From Ferruginibacter sp. (GTDB taxonomy: Bacteria; Bacteroidota; Bacteroidia; Chitinophagales; Chitinophagaceae), in contig JANXSK010000027.1 of NCBI GenBank assembly GCA_025352695.1, positions 1-64,000 on the forward strand: a DNA stretch of 64,000 bases, read 5' to 3'. This document shows, piece after piece, positions 17,066 through 29,300 of the stretch. The notes under the pieces are model-generated. The model searched no databases. It saw only the letters and a program-made list of their open reading frames with translations, and was not told the DNA's origin. The translations under genes were made by a program, and so were the position numbers. Every line of letters starts with the position of its first letter. Within the stretch, counting starts at the first letter, position 1.

Positions 17066-17890
17066 ATGATAGATTATCCTTTTTATCCTACAGATAGCCA
17101 TCTTTCGGAGTATATATTTTCTTACGGGGTAGCTAAGATAGCTAAAGGCACCACTTCCCCGCTACTTTCTCTGCCAAACGGACTGACTGGTTTCATCATT
17201 AAAATAAAAAGCAATAACAAAGCAAAATTAATTGCCCAGGATTTTGAAGGAAACGCCATTGCAAACCAGCACAGTTATGCAATAGGACAAACTACTTTTC
17301 CTATCACAGGTTATGCAATCAGTCAGTTAACCCTGCTAGTAGTATTTTTTCAGCCTTTGGGCATGTACCAGCTTTTTGTAAAAAAAAATGGATGCGTTAA
17401 CAAATAAACCTGTAAGCCTTCAGGATTTTTTGGGTAAAGAAAAAGGACAATCACTAATTAAAAAATTACAACAATGTACAGCAATAGAGAAACAAATAAT
17501 TATACTAAATAATTTTTTTTGCAGCAGCAAATTGTTGTCGATGATTGCAGTATCGTTAAAAAAGTACTGGCACTTATTTACGAAGCGCAAGGCAATATCA
17601 GCATAAAAAAAATTGAAGAAACACTGGCTGTTAACCGACGTATGATTGAAAGACATTTTATTTCCAAAATTGGCATCAGCCCAAAATTATACAGTCAGGT
17701 ATTTCGTTTTAAATGTGCAATGAATTATTTGCAAACCAACCCCTCTGCTACCTGGGCAGCGTTAACTTATAACAATGGCTTTTTTGACCAGGCGCACATA
17801 ATAAGGTATTTTAAAGAGTACCTAAAAGTTTCGCCTAACAACCTTGTTAAATTATATCTGGATTTTATTAATTATTTATTGAAACATTAA
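17066..17890 (+). pseudogene. AraC-family regulator, disrupted by two homopolymer frameshifts
   Basis: Three segments read as one protein: an N-terminal sensor-like domain (17066 to about 17388, frame 2), a middle part (about 17388-17515, frame 3) and a C-terminal helix-turn-helix domain (about 17519-17890, frame 2) with RRMIERHF, ISPKLYSQVFRF and FFDQAHIIRYFKEY. The frame changes fall at an A9 run (17380-17388) and a T8 run (17513-17520), and they compensate. The N-terminal part resembles the DUF6597 domain that often precedes this HTH. Read without correction, the product stops after about 113 residues. Either pseudogenisation, slippage-based phase variation or local sequence error; neighbours are also broken. 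Confidence 0.75.
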
Positions 17891-18290
17891 TCATTAATAA
17901 AAATATGATTGTCGCATTTGTACAATACGCCTTCTTTACAAAAAATTATATTTGCCGTGCTTAACAAAAATTACTAGTTTCTTATGTACAGTTTCTCCAT
18001 TGTCACTATAAAAAAATGTTTACTTGCCTTGCATCAATGCTTATTACTATTGGCAAATGCGAGGTCGTTAGGGCGAAAGAATCATCGTCTTATCACAAAA
18101 CTAAAATACGCCAGTATTAAAACATTGTGTTTTTAATAAAATTTAAAAAAGTAAAAAATATAAGAAAGCTTTAAAATTAAACCGTCACCTAAGTAGAAAA
18201 AACCAATTTCGCATTGTGATATTAAAACCCTTATGGCGATTTTTATATTCAGTATTAATTAAAAAGTATTTAAAACCCTAAAATAAAATC
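17891..18290. other. 400-bp intergenic region
   Basis: AT-rich, no credible ORF, no terminator or clear promoter seen. Nothing recognisable beyond short AT repeats. Confidence 0.5.
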
Positions 18291-18945
18291 ATGACTAACT
18301 CAAAAATTACCACCAGAAGGCGTACTGCCATTCAACAACTTACTTTGGTTACTGCCGGACTAAGTTTATTTTCTTTAGCAGGCTGCGATCCTACAAAAAA
18401 ACAGCTATGGCAAATAACAACCACAAATTGTTATCGCCATTTTATTTGCCCCCAACAGCAGCATTACAACCAGGGCCAGGTGGAGTTGATATTCGGGTGC
18501 TAGTTAGAAGTACTCAAACCAATATACAATTTTCCAGCGTTGAAATTGCCGTTGCTCCTAAAAAATGGGACCTGCACCACATTTTCACAAAGAGCTAGAT
18601 GAAGAAATGTTTGTGTTAGAAGGTACTGCTACAGTGATTGTAGCAGGAAAAATTGAGGAGATACAGGCAGATGGATGGCACATGCGGCCAAGGGGTATTG
18701 AACATACTTTTTGGAACGGAACAGACAAAAACCTTCGCTTTATTGATATGTACTTTAACCAAAATTCTGAAGATTTTTTAGAGGAAGTATTCCATAAAAT
18801 TATTCCTGGTATGATACAGAATAAATTAACTCCTGCAGACCCAGGAATAGCCAAACAGTTTGCTGACCTGGATAAAAAATTTGGTATCACAACCTTTTCT
18901 GAAAAAAGACAAGCCATTATTGATAAATACGGGCTGATGGCATAA
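18291..18945 (+). pseudogene. Cupin-domain lipoprotein, disrupted by two frameshifts
   Basis: Reconstructed across three frames: an N-terminus with TTRRRTAIQQ and lipobox LAGC (twin-arginine-like signal, predicted lipoprotein), a middle segment from about 18407, and a cupin domain from 18565 with metal ligands HFH...E and the later H in RPRGIEHTFW. Frame changes map to an A7 run (18395-18401) and an A6 run (18560-18565); the second is consistent with loss of one A. The reconstruction reads continuously through VAPKK and MGPAPHFH. As it stands no full-length product can be made. The C-terminal 126 residues alone would be a cytosolic cupin fragment. Confidence 0.75.
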
Positions 18946-19030
18946 CTATAAAACAGGGTTGCTGATGTTATAGGCATGAACTAAAAATATATCAGGTAAC
19001 AAAATAAACCTTATCTCCAAACCAATCATT

Positions 19031-20273
19031 ATGATTACAACAATTAAAACCATGGAGTCGTCCACTACTTCTACTAAATACTTAACTAATCTTACACCCT
19101 TACGGGGTTTAGCTGCCTTACTTACGGTAATTTATCATGTAGATTTAATGATTGGTGGCGGTGGCGGGGCATTGATAAAATATAAAGACTCCATGGTCTT
19201 TTCCAGAATGTAACTGATGGTAGATTTTTTCTTTATTCTTAGCGGCTTTATCATGTGCCATGTGTATAATAAATGGTTTATGGATACCGTAACCACCAAA
19301 CAATTTAAACAGTTTACAATAGCTCGTTTTGCCAGGGTGTACCCATTGCACTTTGTAACGTTGGTATACACTATCCTACTATTTTTTGTTTCTGCAAAAC
19401 TTGGTATTGCCAAAGCGCCTATTTTACAAATTGCCGATACAGACTACTCCATTATTACAAATATATTATTATTACACTCCATGAACCTGCACAATTGGTT
19501 TTCGTGGAACCATGCCTCCTGGTCTATCAGTACCGAATGGTGGGCATATATGGTTTTTCCATCTTTGGTAAAACCTTTTATGCGGTTAAATCCTATAGAT
19601 ATTCTAACAGCGATAAAGGTTTGTTTTATCGGCTATTTGTCTATTACTTTTTTGCTTATCCCTTTGGTAACTTTTCCACCAGAAATTCCTTTTGTAAAAA
19701 TAGATCCTGCAAAATTATCTATTAATGTAGCGTATCAATTTGGTTTTTTAAGGTGCTTGTGTGGTTTTGTTTTAGGGATGGCTATGTACCAGGGTTATAA
19801 AGCCGGCTGGGCTAAAAAAAATACTGGGCAATGGCTACCTATTTATAATACTTGCCATAGGACTATTTATCTGTATGCACCTGAGCTTTCCTGATATAAT
19901 CACGATAAGTTTTTTTCCACTGCTACTGCTATCGGGAGCGTATGGCAGTATGGGACTAGATAAATTTTTTGCTGCCAAGCCCCTTCAACGGCTTGGTGAC
20001 TGGTCTTTTTCAATTTATTTGGTACATCAGCCTTTACTATTTATCTTAGGAAGTATCGTTTCTTTTCTGAATCCACCAAATCTCAGTATAAAACAGGCTG
20101 GTCCTCCACCGCAACCAAGTACAACAACAATGTGGCTTATTTGTGTGGTGTTTATTTGTGTTACTTTGCTGATATCGTTTATTACTTATCAGTACATTGA
20201 AGTACCTGCTAGAAACTGGATTAATGGGAGGGATAAAAAGAAGGTAATGGCATTTACAAAAGTTGTCAGCTAA
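19031..20273 (+). pseudogene. Acyltransferase family 3 (OafA/YrhL-like) membrane protein, disrupted
   Basis: Reads as one about 410-residue multi-pass acyltransferase with LTPLRGLAALLTVIYHVD at the N-terminus, VDFFFILSGFIM, WSISTEWWAYMVFP and the C-terminal WSFSIYLVHQPLLF. It carries an in-frame TAA at 19211-19213, 3 bp before LMVDFFF, and a frameshift at an A8 run (19814-19821) that moves the rest into another frame (visible from 19875). Such enzymes O-acylate cell-envelope glycans. Two independent lesions make real decay more likely than a single error. Confidence 0.8.
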
Positions 20274-20687
20274 AATACACTTTAACAGCTATCAGTAACA
20301 ACAGTGTACAGTTTCGCAACCTACAAAACATCAATAAGAAAAAAGATAATGGCACCCACTAAAAAAGTACTCGAATTGGCAGCACAGCATCATAATTATT
20401 TAGGTATACTGATTGAATACATCAATTTTAAATACTTGTATGCTTACTGGCTATTATTTTAACCGTAGAGAAAAGATGTTGAAATTCATTCTTGATACAA
20501 TTGAGGTTGCAATTTTTTATGTAAATTAAAAACCATTATAATTCTGAAAAGTTCAATAGAAGTTTGAAAAACTTGTCATACACTCCTTGGTTAAAATCCA
20601 CAAACAAGCATACTAAAAGTGTAAGCACTGAAAACGGTAGACCTTCGACTTAGTGCAAAAAAATAGCATCTCCGTATAAAAAATGAC
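20274..20687. other. 414-bp intergenic region between convergent genes
   Basis: Contains a 37-codon ORF at 20349-20462 (MAPTKKVLEL...) with no recognisable family; it may be chance or a remnant. No terminator with a U-tract is evident for either neighbour, only a weak GCACT/AGTGC pairing near 20620-20653. Confidence 0.45.
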
Positions 20688-23600
20688 TTATTGCACCAGA
20701 ATTTTTTCTGTTTGCGTCGAATTTTCTGAAATAATTTTCAACAGATATATGCCTTTTGAAATGCCTTTGATACTAATTGTATTACTGCTACCTTGTAAAG
20801 AAAAAACTTTTATAAGTTTACCAGCGGTATTGTAAAGAAGTGCCTTATTACAATTGGCACTCGCAGAAATAAATACCGTTTCATTTATTACTGGATTGGG
20901 ATAAATAAATATATCATCGCCATTATTACTGAAATTTAGTTTTCTAATAACTGAGTTGGTGTTAGTACCATTCCTTTCCACAATTTTAATTCTGAAATAA
21001 TTTGGACCGGCCAAAGGTTGTGCATCAGTAAAATTATACAACACTGCGCCCGATGGCGAAATAGAATCAATCGCAATAAAGTTTCTTCCATCAACACTTC
21101 TTTCAATAACAAACCTCGCAACATTTATATCATTTTCAGTTTTCCAGCTTAGTAAAGCTTTTCCTTGTTGCTTAGTAGCTTCAAAAGAAAATAAATTTAC
21201 CGGCAACGGTTCAGTATTATTTGCTCCACCATTATTCAACCAAAACTCACTAAAGCTATTTACTTTAAACTCTGCATAATAACCATCACCATGTGGAATG
21301 ATAGCAGTGTTAGCAGGAGTAATGTATTTAAAGAATCCTTTTAGATCATCATCAAGTGAACCATTTTCTTCTGCAAGGCTGCTGCTATATTTTGTTACTC
21401 CCAATTCGTACGCATCTTTTGGTTTTATACATGATGCACAACTCGAGGCTTTAATCAACGAATCAGCCTCCGCATCTGTAAAATATAACCTTACCCCTAC
21501 ACTATCATTTGCTGGATTGGTTGGATGGATTACAAAATTTCTATCCAGATAATATTGATTGCCGCTATTTCTTACAACCCCGGTTGTATTGGGAAACAAT
21601 TCAATATCCACTTTACCAAGATTCTGTCCGTTGGGATTTATTTCTGCAAGAAGATACAATGGTCCTGCTGGCAAAATATTAACTTTAAAAGGAATCCAAT
21701 TATTTCCTGAAACCGCAGGAACTGTAATTTTTACTACAGATGGATGTACGGCCACCTTACTTTTTTCATGAATATTTATATCATCAATACCAACTCCTTC
21801 CATGGTAACTCCAGCATCACTTGTTAAAACAAAACGAAAGCGTACAGTCGTTGGCGTAACTGGTAATTCAAAACTTGCCACATGCCATTTAGTTTTAGAT
21901 TTACTCCAGTTATTATCTATTGCATTCTCATACCAATTGGTACCGCTACCAACGGCGCCTAATTTTTTCCAACTAATACCATCGGTTGAATATTCAACCC
22001 AGGTATAATCGTACCCCAACTCAATATCAAAAATATGACTGAAAGATAATTCCGGTTGTGTTAATGCAGTTAAATCAAAGCAGGGCGTATATAAATAAGA
22101 AGTTTCATTGTTTTTATAATTGCCAGTTAAATTGGTAGCCCATGCCTTTGTACCATTGGGAGCTTTGTTAATAATGGTTTTTGCAGGCGTTCCCCACTGC
22201 CAGCTGCTATTGGTTCCATTAGTATAAAAATTCCCATCATTTGTTTCAAAACTTTGCAGGTAAGGAAAAGTACTTATAACCGGCGTGTTATGAAAAGTGT
22301 AATTTAAAATACTATCATTGTCCGGATAACTATCTCCGGAATAATGTATCCAGGCATTTACATTGTAATCAATATAGGCGGCAAGATTTACCTTTTGTAA
22401 AAATGTAAAATCAAGGCTTTGATTTGCGGCAATGGACCGTATTATTTCAGTTATAACTGCACCCCCATTTACCTGATAACTTACACTCACATTATTTAGT
22501 TGGCTGCTATTAAAGTTTTTTACTGTTACAGTTACAGGATTGTTTATGGAAAGGCTACAACCGGTTTTATCAGGCGAAATTATTTTTTTAATTGCAAGGT
22601 CATTAAATACCTGATTTACTTTAAGATCATCAAAGGTATATCCATCATCACTATCGGATATAGGGTTTGCATTATTGGCTGAGGTAAGTCCCTCTTCACC
22701 AATTTTTATTTGAAAGGTTGATGTAATACTTTGTGCAGGAATAGCATTACCCAATATTTCATTCACATTTATAATACTGTGTTTCCATTTACCAAGATCA
22801 GCCTGGTTGATAAACAGGTCATAAGCCTGCAGCCATACATCGTTTTCACTACCTCTTATCCAAACTTTATTATTGGGATTGTTTGACTGCCCATGATTTT
22901 TATAATAAAAATCAAACCGTAACTGGTCGGCAGCATAATTAATCAAATTGTAATTCAACGTAATAGAATCAATCGTAGTAGAATTGCTATTAGGCGATTG
23001 ATCTAACGTAAGACTTCTGTTGCCCGTTCTCGCAAAGCCAGTATTTACAAAGGTTCTAGCTCTTCCTTTAGTAGTGCTGGCAGAAAAATCAAGGTACTTA
23101 TTTTCACCGATAGCCATTGTTGGTTTTGTAAAATCAATAGCTGCCATGGATTCAAAACCTTCCATAACAGGCATAACATTTATAGGATCATTGTTAATTA
23201 ATTTTACTGTTTTATAAGCGGTATCATTCAGGTGGTTTGGATCTGCAGCCAATGTTATCCAGGCTTTAAAATCATAGGTGTAACCACTAGCAATAACAGG
23301 GTATAAACCAGTAAATGTATACGTATATGAACTACCCGCAGCAATAAAAGCAGTAACTGTTTCTGTAACCGGGATACCACCATAACTATAGGAAACATTA
23401 AGCGGGCCGCCAACAGCTACAGATCCTAAATTTTTGATTAAAATTTTAACCGGAACCGTGGCATTTATTTTATTTGCAAAATGTTGCCTTGCGGTAGCAG
23501 GTGCTACAATAGAATCAACTTTTACATCATTATTAAATGCTGCAAGGGTACATGGGCCAGTACCAGGTAATACGTTTATAGATATAGAACGCCTTCCGGA

Positions 23601-25991
23601 AACAATGCCATTTTTTGCAGCAACACCCAGCCAGGTTGAATTATTTTTATTTAAGTTTTCTATCATAAAAGTAGCGGCACTAGTATTACCAATAACCTGC
23701 ATACTATCGCCACTCAATTGCAAAACATCATAAGAGGTTGCTCCTGTTACTTCACTCCAGTTTAACTGTACAGCACCTTCACACAAATTTGTTGCTGTAA
23801 CAACAGGTTGTGGTAAAATGACAATATTAAAATTACTTTGCCCGGTTAACAAAGTGCTATTTCTGTTCACTCTTATAAGGGCACTATTGGTAACAATATC
23901 GGGCACCGTCCAGGCATACGTTTTTGCAGTAGCTGCTACCGAATTATTAATGATCGTCCAGGTTGCACCATTATTTATCGAATAGTCTATAGTAAAAGTA
24001 TTGGTCGTATTATCAGTTGCAGTCCATCGGATATTTTCTGTTTCTCCAGGCACCAACGTTTCCCCTCCAGATGGATACTCTACAGTAACAGCAGGTTGTA
24101 TTATTTCGTAACTAATAACATATTCCTGCGGACCAAAAGGAATAGAAAATCCTGCAACATTGATGGTATAATTTCCTGCAACAGGGTTTTCTATTACTAC
24201 TTGTTCAATGTTATTAAGATGATCTGTGCCTTCAATTGCTACATCATTTATATTAGCTGGTAAAGGATTTAAAATCAATGGCCGGTGTAGTGTAGCACCA
24301 GGTGCGGTAACAGTAAGATCAAGATCATTTACCAGTGTTGTTGCAGCATTGGGTGCGGCAGCCTTGTCTGTCCAGTACAACATTATTTTTATGCGCTGCG
24401 TATTAACAGGCAAAGAAATAGTTTGTGAAATACTACCTCCATTATTAATAGTATTTATTAAATAACGATTTGCCTCCAATGCCTCAACAGCTCTTCTTGC
24501 ATTTAGCATTCCAAAACCAAATGTATAATCAGGACCTGGATTACCAAGATCTTCGGCAGTATTACAAACAAGTACTTTCATTAATGCGCTTGCAGGATTT
24601 GTGCCGCTGTGTAATTGCCGGTATCTTTCATTCAACAGTGACAGGGAGCCTGCAACTGCAGGCGTAGCCATACTGGTACCGGAAAATGCTGCATAGTTGT
24701 TATTTGAAATTGTAGATAATACCAACGATCCATGCGCTGTAATTTCGGGCTTTATCCGTCCATCAGCTACCGGCCCACGGCTGCTAAAATTAGCAATAGT
24801 ATAATTGCGGGCATTCATAGCACCCACCGTAAGTACATTTTTAGCAGATTGCCAACCAGATTTTACTGTGCCAAAAAATCCCGGAAAAGGATTGCAAGTT
24901 AAGGCTCCATCATTACCAGCTGCAACAACATGTAATAATGCTTTATAATTATCTGCCTGCAAATCAACATAATTACTGAGTACATCATACACTCCTTCGC
25001 CACGACAATTATCTTCTGCAGAATAATATGAGTTGCTGGTGAGCACCATATTGTTGTCGGTTACATACGTTGGTGCACTCGTAATTACATCGCTAAAAAA
25101 TTGGTTTATAATTGTAGCTTTTGGAGCCATCCCATGATTTTTTACATTAATAATTCCTCCACCAGCAGCAGTACCAGAAACATGTGTTCCATGATCATTT
25201 GGCAAACCGGGTGTACGCCCAATTAATCTTCCGGTAAAATCAATATGTGTTGAAATATCTGCATTATCACCAATGCCAATAGTTACTCCTTTGCCATTAA
25301 GATTTTTTCCATTAAACGCATTAAGTCCATCTAAGCCGTGTACCGCCCTGCTGTTGTAATTAAGTAGTTTATCTTTTAATACCTGCAAATTAAGACTGTT
25401 GACAAATGGTAAAGCTGCTACCGCTTCAATCGTTTTTTTATCTGCCTGGATAAAAAGAATATTTGAATTGGTATACTTTGTAGTTATTAAAGTTGCACCT
25501 GCTTTTTGTAATTCCCTTTCAACTATTTCCTTTTCAAGTTTTGAAAAATAACTAACTGCTATTACCGCAGCATCTTTATTATTATTCGATTGCTGGTAGC
25601 TGATTAAGCGGCTGCTAATTTTATAAACCGGTGGCACTACATTAATAGAAGCGATGCCAAATTGCTGGGCTGCTGCAAAAGCAAAATTTTTTTTTATTGT
25701 CGCCAGATAGGCGTTACCGGGTATGTATGCGTCAAGTTCTATTCCTGCTAACTTTAACTGCTCATTTCGTTCTTTGGTTGGTAAATCAATAAACTGTACC
25801 ATTACAAAATAGGCATCTCCAAAAAGTGCCGCTTGTAGATTTTCCTTTTTAAAAAATTGTTTTTTAATATTTGAACCTGTAATAAAATTACCATTTGCAA
25901 AGCGAACAGTTGTTTCTTGCTGGGCATAAAGCGACAATGAAAAAAAACAACAGGAAAGTAGGCAAAAAGTATATACGTATTTTTTGTTCAA
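20688..25991 (-). CDS. Secreted S8 (subtilisin-like) serine peptidase with T9SS C-terminal sorting domain
   Basis: A 1767-residue extracellular protease. A signal peptide covers residues 1-24 (hydrophobic core, then YAQ). The peptidase domain spans about 215-500 with catalytic D242 (IGIGDN), H267 (DHGTH) and S440 (GTSMATP), and oxyanion Asn360 (AAGND). Then come a jelly-roll P-like region, Ig-like/fibronectin-like repeats, CARDB-like repeats and a MAM-like segment (about 1255-1420). The last about 75 residues form a type A T9SS sorting domain (YPNPV... ending TEKILVQ). The frame opens with TTG at 25991; no in-frame ATG exists before an upstream stop and the next Met would lose the signal peptide, so TTG is chosen. 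Exported by Sec then T9SS. Confidence 0.93.
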   Translation of the reverse strand: MNKKYVYTFCLLSCCFFSLSLYAQQETTVRFANGNFITGSNIKKQFFKKENLQAALFGDAYFVMVQFIDLPTKERNEQLKLAGIELDAYIPGNAYLATIKKNFAFAAAQQFGIASINVVPPVYKISSRLISYQQSNNNKDAAVIAVSYFSKLEKEIVERELQKAGATLITTKYTNSNILFIQADKKTIEAVAALPFVNSLNLQVLKDKLLNYNSRAVHGLDGLNAFNGKNLNGKGVTIGIGDNADISTHIDFTGRLIGRTPGLPNDHGTHVSGTAAGGGIINVKNHGMAPKATIINQFFSDVITSAPTYVTDNNMVLTSNSYYSAEDNCRGEGVYDVLSNYVDLQADNYKALLHVVAAGNDGALTCNPFPGFFGTVKSGWQSAKNVLTVGAMNARNYTIANFSSRGPVADGRIKPEITAHGSLVLSTISNNNYAAFSGTSMATPAVAGSLSLLNERYRQLHSGTNPASALMKVLVCNTAEDLGNPGPDYTFGFGMLNARRAVEALEANRYLINTINNGGSISQTISLPVNTQRIKIMLYWTDKAAAPNAATTLVNDLDLTVTAPGATLHRPLILNPLPANINDVAIEGTDHLNNIEQVVIENPVAGNYTINVAGFSIPFGPQEYVISYEIIQPAVTVEYPSGGETLVPGETENIRWTATDNTTNTFTIDYSINNGATWTIINNSVAATAKTYAWTVPDIVTNSALIRVNRNSTLLTGQSNFNIVILPQPVVTATNLCEGAVQLNWSEVTGATSYDVLQLSGDSMQVIGNTSAATFMIENLNKNNSTWLGVAAKNGIVSGRRSISINVLPGTGPCTLAAFNNDVKVDSIVAPATARQHFANKINATVPVKILIKNLGSVAVGGPLNVSYSYGGIPVTETVTAFIAAGSSYTYTFTGLYPVIASGYTYDFKAWITLAADPNHLNDTAYKTVKLINNDPINVMPVMEGFESMAAIDFTKPTMAIGENKYLDFSASTTKGRARTFVNTGFARTGNRSLTLDQSPNSNSTTIDSITLNYNLINYAADQLRFDFYYKNHGQSNNPNNKVWIRGSENDVWLQAYDLFINQADLGKWKHSIINVNEILGNAIPAQSITSTFQIKIGEEGLTSANNANPISDSDDGYTFDDLKVNQVFNDLAIKKIISPDKTGCSLSINNPVTVTVKNFNSSQLNNVSVSYQVNGGAVITEIIRSIAANQSLDFTFLQKVNLAAYIDYNVNAWIHYSGDSYPDNDSILNYTFHNTPVISTFPYLQSFETNDGNFYTNGTNSSWQWGTPAKTIINKAPNGTKAWATNLTGNYKNNETSYLYTPCFDLTALTQPELSFSHIFDIELGYDYTWVEYSTDGISWKKLGAVGSGTNWYENAIDNNWSKSKTKWHVASFELPVTPTTVRFRFVLTSDAGVTMEGVGIDDINIHEKSKVAVHPSVVKITVPAVSGNNWIPFKVNILPAGPLYLLAEINPNGQNLGKVDIELFPNTTGVVRNSGNQYYLDRNFVIHPTNPANDSVGVRLYFTDAEADSLIKASSCASCIKPKDAYELGVTKYSSSLAEENGSLDDDLKGFFKYITPANTAIIPHGDGYYAEFKVNSFSEFWLNNGGANNTEPLPVNLFSFEATKQQGKALLSWKTENDINVARFVIERSVDGRNFIAIDSISPSGAVLYNFTDAQPLAGPNYFRIKIVERNGTNTNSVIRKLNFSNNGDDIFIYPNPVINETVFISASANCNKALLYNTAGKLIKVFSLQGSSNTISIKGISKGIYLLKIISENSTQTEKILVQ

Positions 25992-26364
25992 AATATTTTT
26001 TTTGGAATTCTTCCTTTATTTATCAAGCTTTTTTAAAAAAAGTTTTTGAAATGCCTTACCGCTCATTCTAGCTTTTATTACCATAAATTTACTTAAGGTA
26101 ATCTAATACTCAATATTAGTGTTTGCAGCCTGAATAAACATTTATACCATGCACTCCACAGAGCATAATTGCATGGTTTAAATACTGTTTGCAATGCTGT
26201 TCTAAAAAACAATCAAATATCTTTCAAAAGTTTAATCCCTATTCCAATATAAAAATATATTTATTCGGTAACTCATATTTATAAACGAACTGATTGCTTT
26301 TTGTATTGTAGCGCCATTAGATAATTGTGGTATCATTTTATCAACCCTTATCTTTACCAAACGG
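25992..26364. other. Divergent intergenic region, subtilase / mfd
   Basis: AT-rich promoter region of 373 bp. It holds a perfect 8-bp inverted repeat (ACCATGCA 26146-26153 and TGCATGGT 26170-26177, 16-nt gap) that could be a dyad operator. TATCTTTA at 26349-26356 is a plausible -7 box for mfd, 9 nt before its ATG. No ORF. Confidence 0.5.
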
Positions 26365-29300
26365 ATGAACTTGGAAGTGTTGATGAACGAATATGCAAAT
26401 GACAGCCGCTGTTTTAAAATAGTGGATGAAATCTCATTGTCTAAACCCGGGCATATTCACCTTAACGGTTTACAAGGTAGTGCTGCCACCTTTATTATGG
26501 CAGCATTCTTTAATAATCCTTCTTCTAGTCAACTTAACCATCTTATTGTTTTAAGAGATGCAGAAGAAGCCGCTTATTTCCACAATACATTAGAAAATTT
26601 AACAGGAGCACTCGATCTTTTTTATTTTCCTTCTTCGTTTAAAAATAAAAAAAATTACCGTTTACTCAACAGCAGTCATGTTATGCTGAGAACGGAAGCA
26701 TTAACTAAAATTGCTTCGGCAGGTGTAACTTTTGGCATTAATAAAAAAATTATTATTACCCATCCCGAAGCGTTGTTTGAAAAAGTAGTATTGCAAAAAA
26801 CGCTTTCGGCAAATATTATTTCCATCAAACAAGGCGAAACAATTGATGTAAATAATATCCTTTCAAAATTTGTTGATCATGGGTTTGAGCGTACTGATTT
26901 TGTTTATGAACCAGGACAATTTGCCGTTAGAGGTGGCATACTTGACATCTATTCATTTGGCAATGAAAAACCATACCGAATTGAATTGTTTGGTAATGAA
27001 GTAGACAGTATTCGCCTTTTTGATCCTGAATCGCAACTAAGTGAACGTAAATTATTACAGGTAAATATTATCCCAAATGTAGAAACTCAGTTTGAAACAA
27101 ACGAACGGGTTTCTTTACTGGAATTTTTACCAGAGAACACAATTGTGTGGACAGAAGACTGGCAATTTATTAAGGAAAAAATTGAACAACAGGAAGAAGA
27201 TCTTGAATTATTTTTATCTATTACTAAAGAATTACAAGCTGATAAAAAGCAACTGGGAGACGAAGACAGTGAAATAAATGAAAGACTCGATGTTAATGAA
27301 AATGATTTCTTAAAAGCAGCAGTTTTAGAAGATCAGATTAAAGTAAGAAATACCATTGAAATCGGACATACCTCCTTCTTCTCCAAGATTGCATCAAATG
27401 CAGGAAAAACTTTAACCGTAAATTTTCAAATAAAAGAACAACCTTCTTTTAACCGGCAGTTTGATCTGTTAATAAAGAGCTTAAAAGAATACGAAGCAAA
27501 AAAATACAATATTTATTTATTTGCAGAAAATCCCAAACAGTTAGAAAGGTTACATGTAATTTTTACTGATCTTAAAGCTGAAATAAATGTAGTGCCAGTA
27601 CCAACTTCTATTGATCATGGTTTTATTGATGATGATCTTAAAGTTGTTTGTTATACAGATCACCAAATATTTCAACGTTATCATAAATACAAAGTAAAAC
27701 AAGCCTTTAGTAAAAACAAAGCCCTTACTTTAAAAATGTTACGGGAGTTGCAACCTGGCGATTATGTTACCCATATTGATCATGGAGTAGGTGTTTACAG
27801 TGGTTTACAGAAGATTGAAGCCAATGGAAAAATGCAGGAGGCGGTTCGTATTCAATATAAAGATGGTGACCTTTTGTACGTAAACATTTCGAGCTTACAT
27901 AAAATAGGCAAGTACAGTGGTAAAGAAGGCAGTATTCCTAAAATGAATAAACTAGGCAGCGATGTCTGGAATAAATTAAAAGAAAAAACTAAAAAGCAAG
28001 TAAAAGATATTGCAACAGATTTGATAAAACTGTATGCAGCACGGAAGAGCCAGGAAGGCTTTGCTTTTAGTCCGGATAATTACATGCAAACTGAATTGGA
28101 AGCCAGCTTTATTTATGAAGATACACCCGACCAGGGCAAGGCTACCGAAGATGTAAAAAGAGATATGGAAAAACCATCGCCGATGGATAGATTGGTTTGT
28201 GGCGATGTGGGTTTTGGTAAAACGGAAATAGCTATTCGGGCTGCTTTTAAAAGTTGTTGCGATGGTAAGCAGGCTGCTGTACTTGTTCCTACTACAATTT
28301 TAGCCTATCAGCATTTTAAAACTTTTGGCGATCGGTTAAAAGATTTTCCCGTAACGGTAGATTATATTAACCGCTTTAAATCGGCCAAAGAAAAAAAAGA
28401 AACTTTACAAAGAGTTGCAGAAGGCAAAGTAGATATTATCATCGGTACCCATTCTTTATTAAGTAAAGATGTTAAGTTTAAAGACCTTGGCATAATGATT
28501 ATTGATGAGGAGCAAAAGTTTGGTGTAGCTGCAAAAGAGAAATTAAAACAACTTAGAACAACCGTCGATTCGCTTACGCTAACGGCAACGCCCATACCAA
28601 GAACGTTGCAGTTTAGTTTAATGGGCGCAAGAGATCTTAGCATCATAAATACCCCGCCACCAAACAGGCAACCGATACAAACAGAAGTAATGGTATTTAA
28701 TGAAGATGCCATCCGTGATATCATTTATTACGAAACAGAAAGAGGCGGCCAGGTTTTTTTTATACACAACAGAGTAAAGGGTTTACAGGAAATGAAGGGA
28801 TTGATACAAGGCCTCTGTCCTGATATTAGCATTGCGTTTGCGCATGGCCAGATGGATGGTGATGATCTTGAAGATACTATCCTGGATTTTATGGATAAGA
28901 AATATGATGTGCTTGTTTGTACCAACATTGTAGAAAGCGGTGTAGATATTCCCAATGTAAATACCATTATTGTAAACAATGCTCACCAATTTGGATTGAG
29001 TGACTTGCACCAGTTGAGGGGAAGAGTTGGCCGTAGCAATAAAAAGGCATTCTGTTATTTGCTTGCTCCACCAATGAGCACCCTGCCAACAGATAGCCGC
29101 AAACGTTTAAGCACATTGGAACAATATAGTGATTTGGGCAGTGGTTTTCAAATAGCTATGAGAGACCTAGACATACGTGGCGCTGGCAATATGCTTGGAG
29201 GAGAACAAAGTGGTTTTATTGCTGAAATAGGTTTTGAAATGTACCAGAAAATATTAGATGAAGCCATCCGTGAATTAAAACGAACTTCATTTAAAGATTT

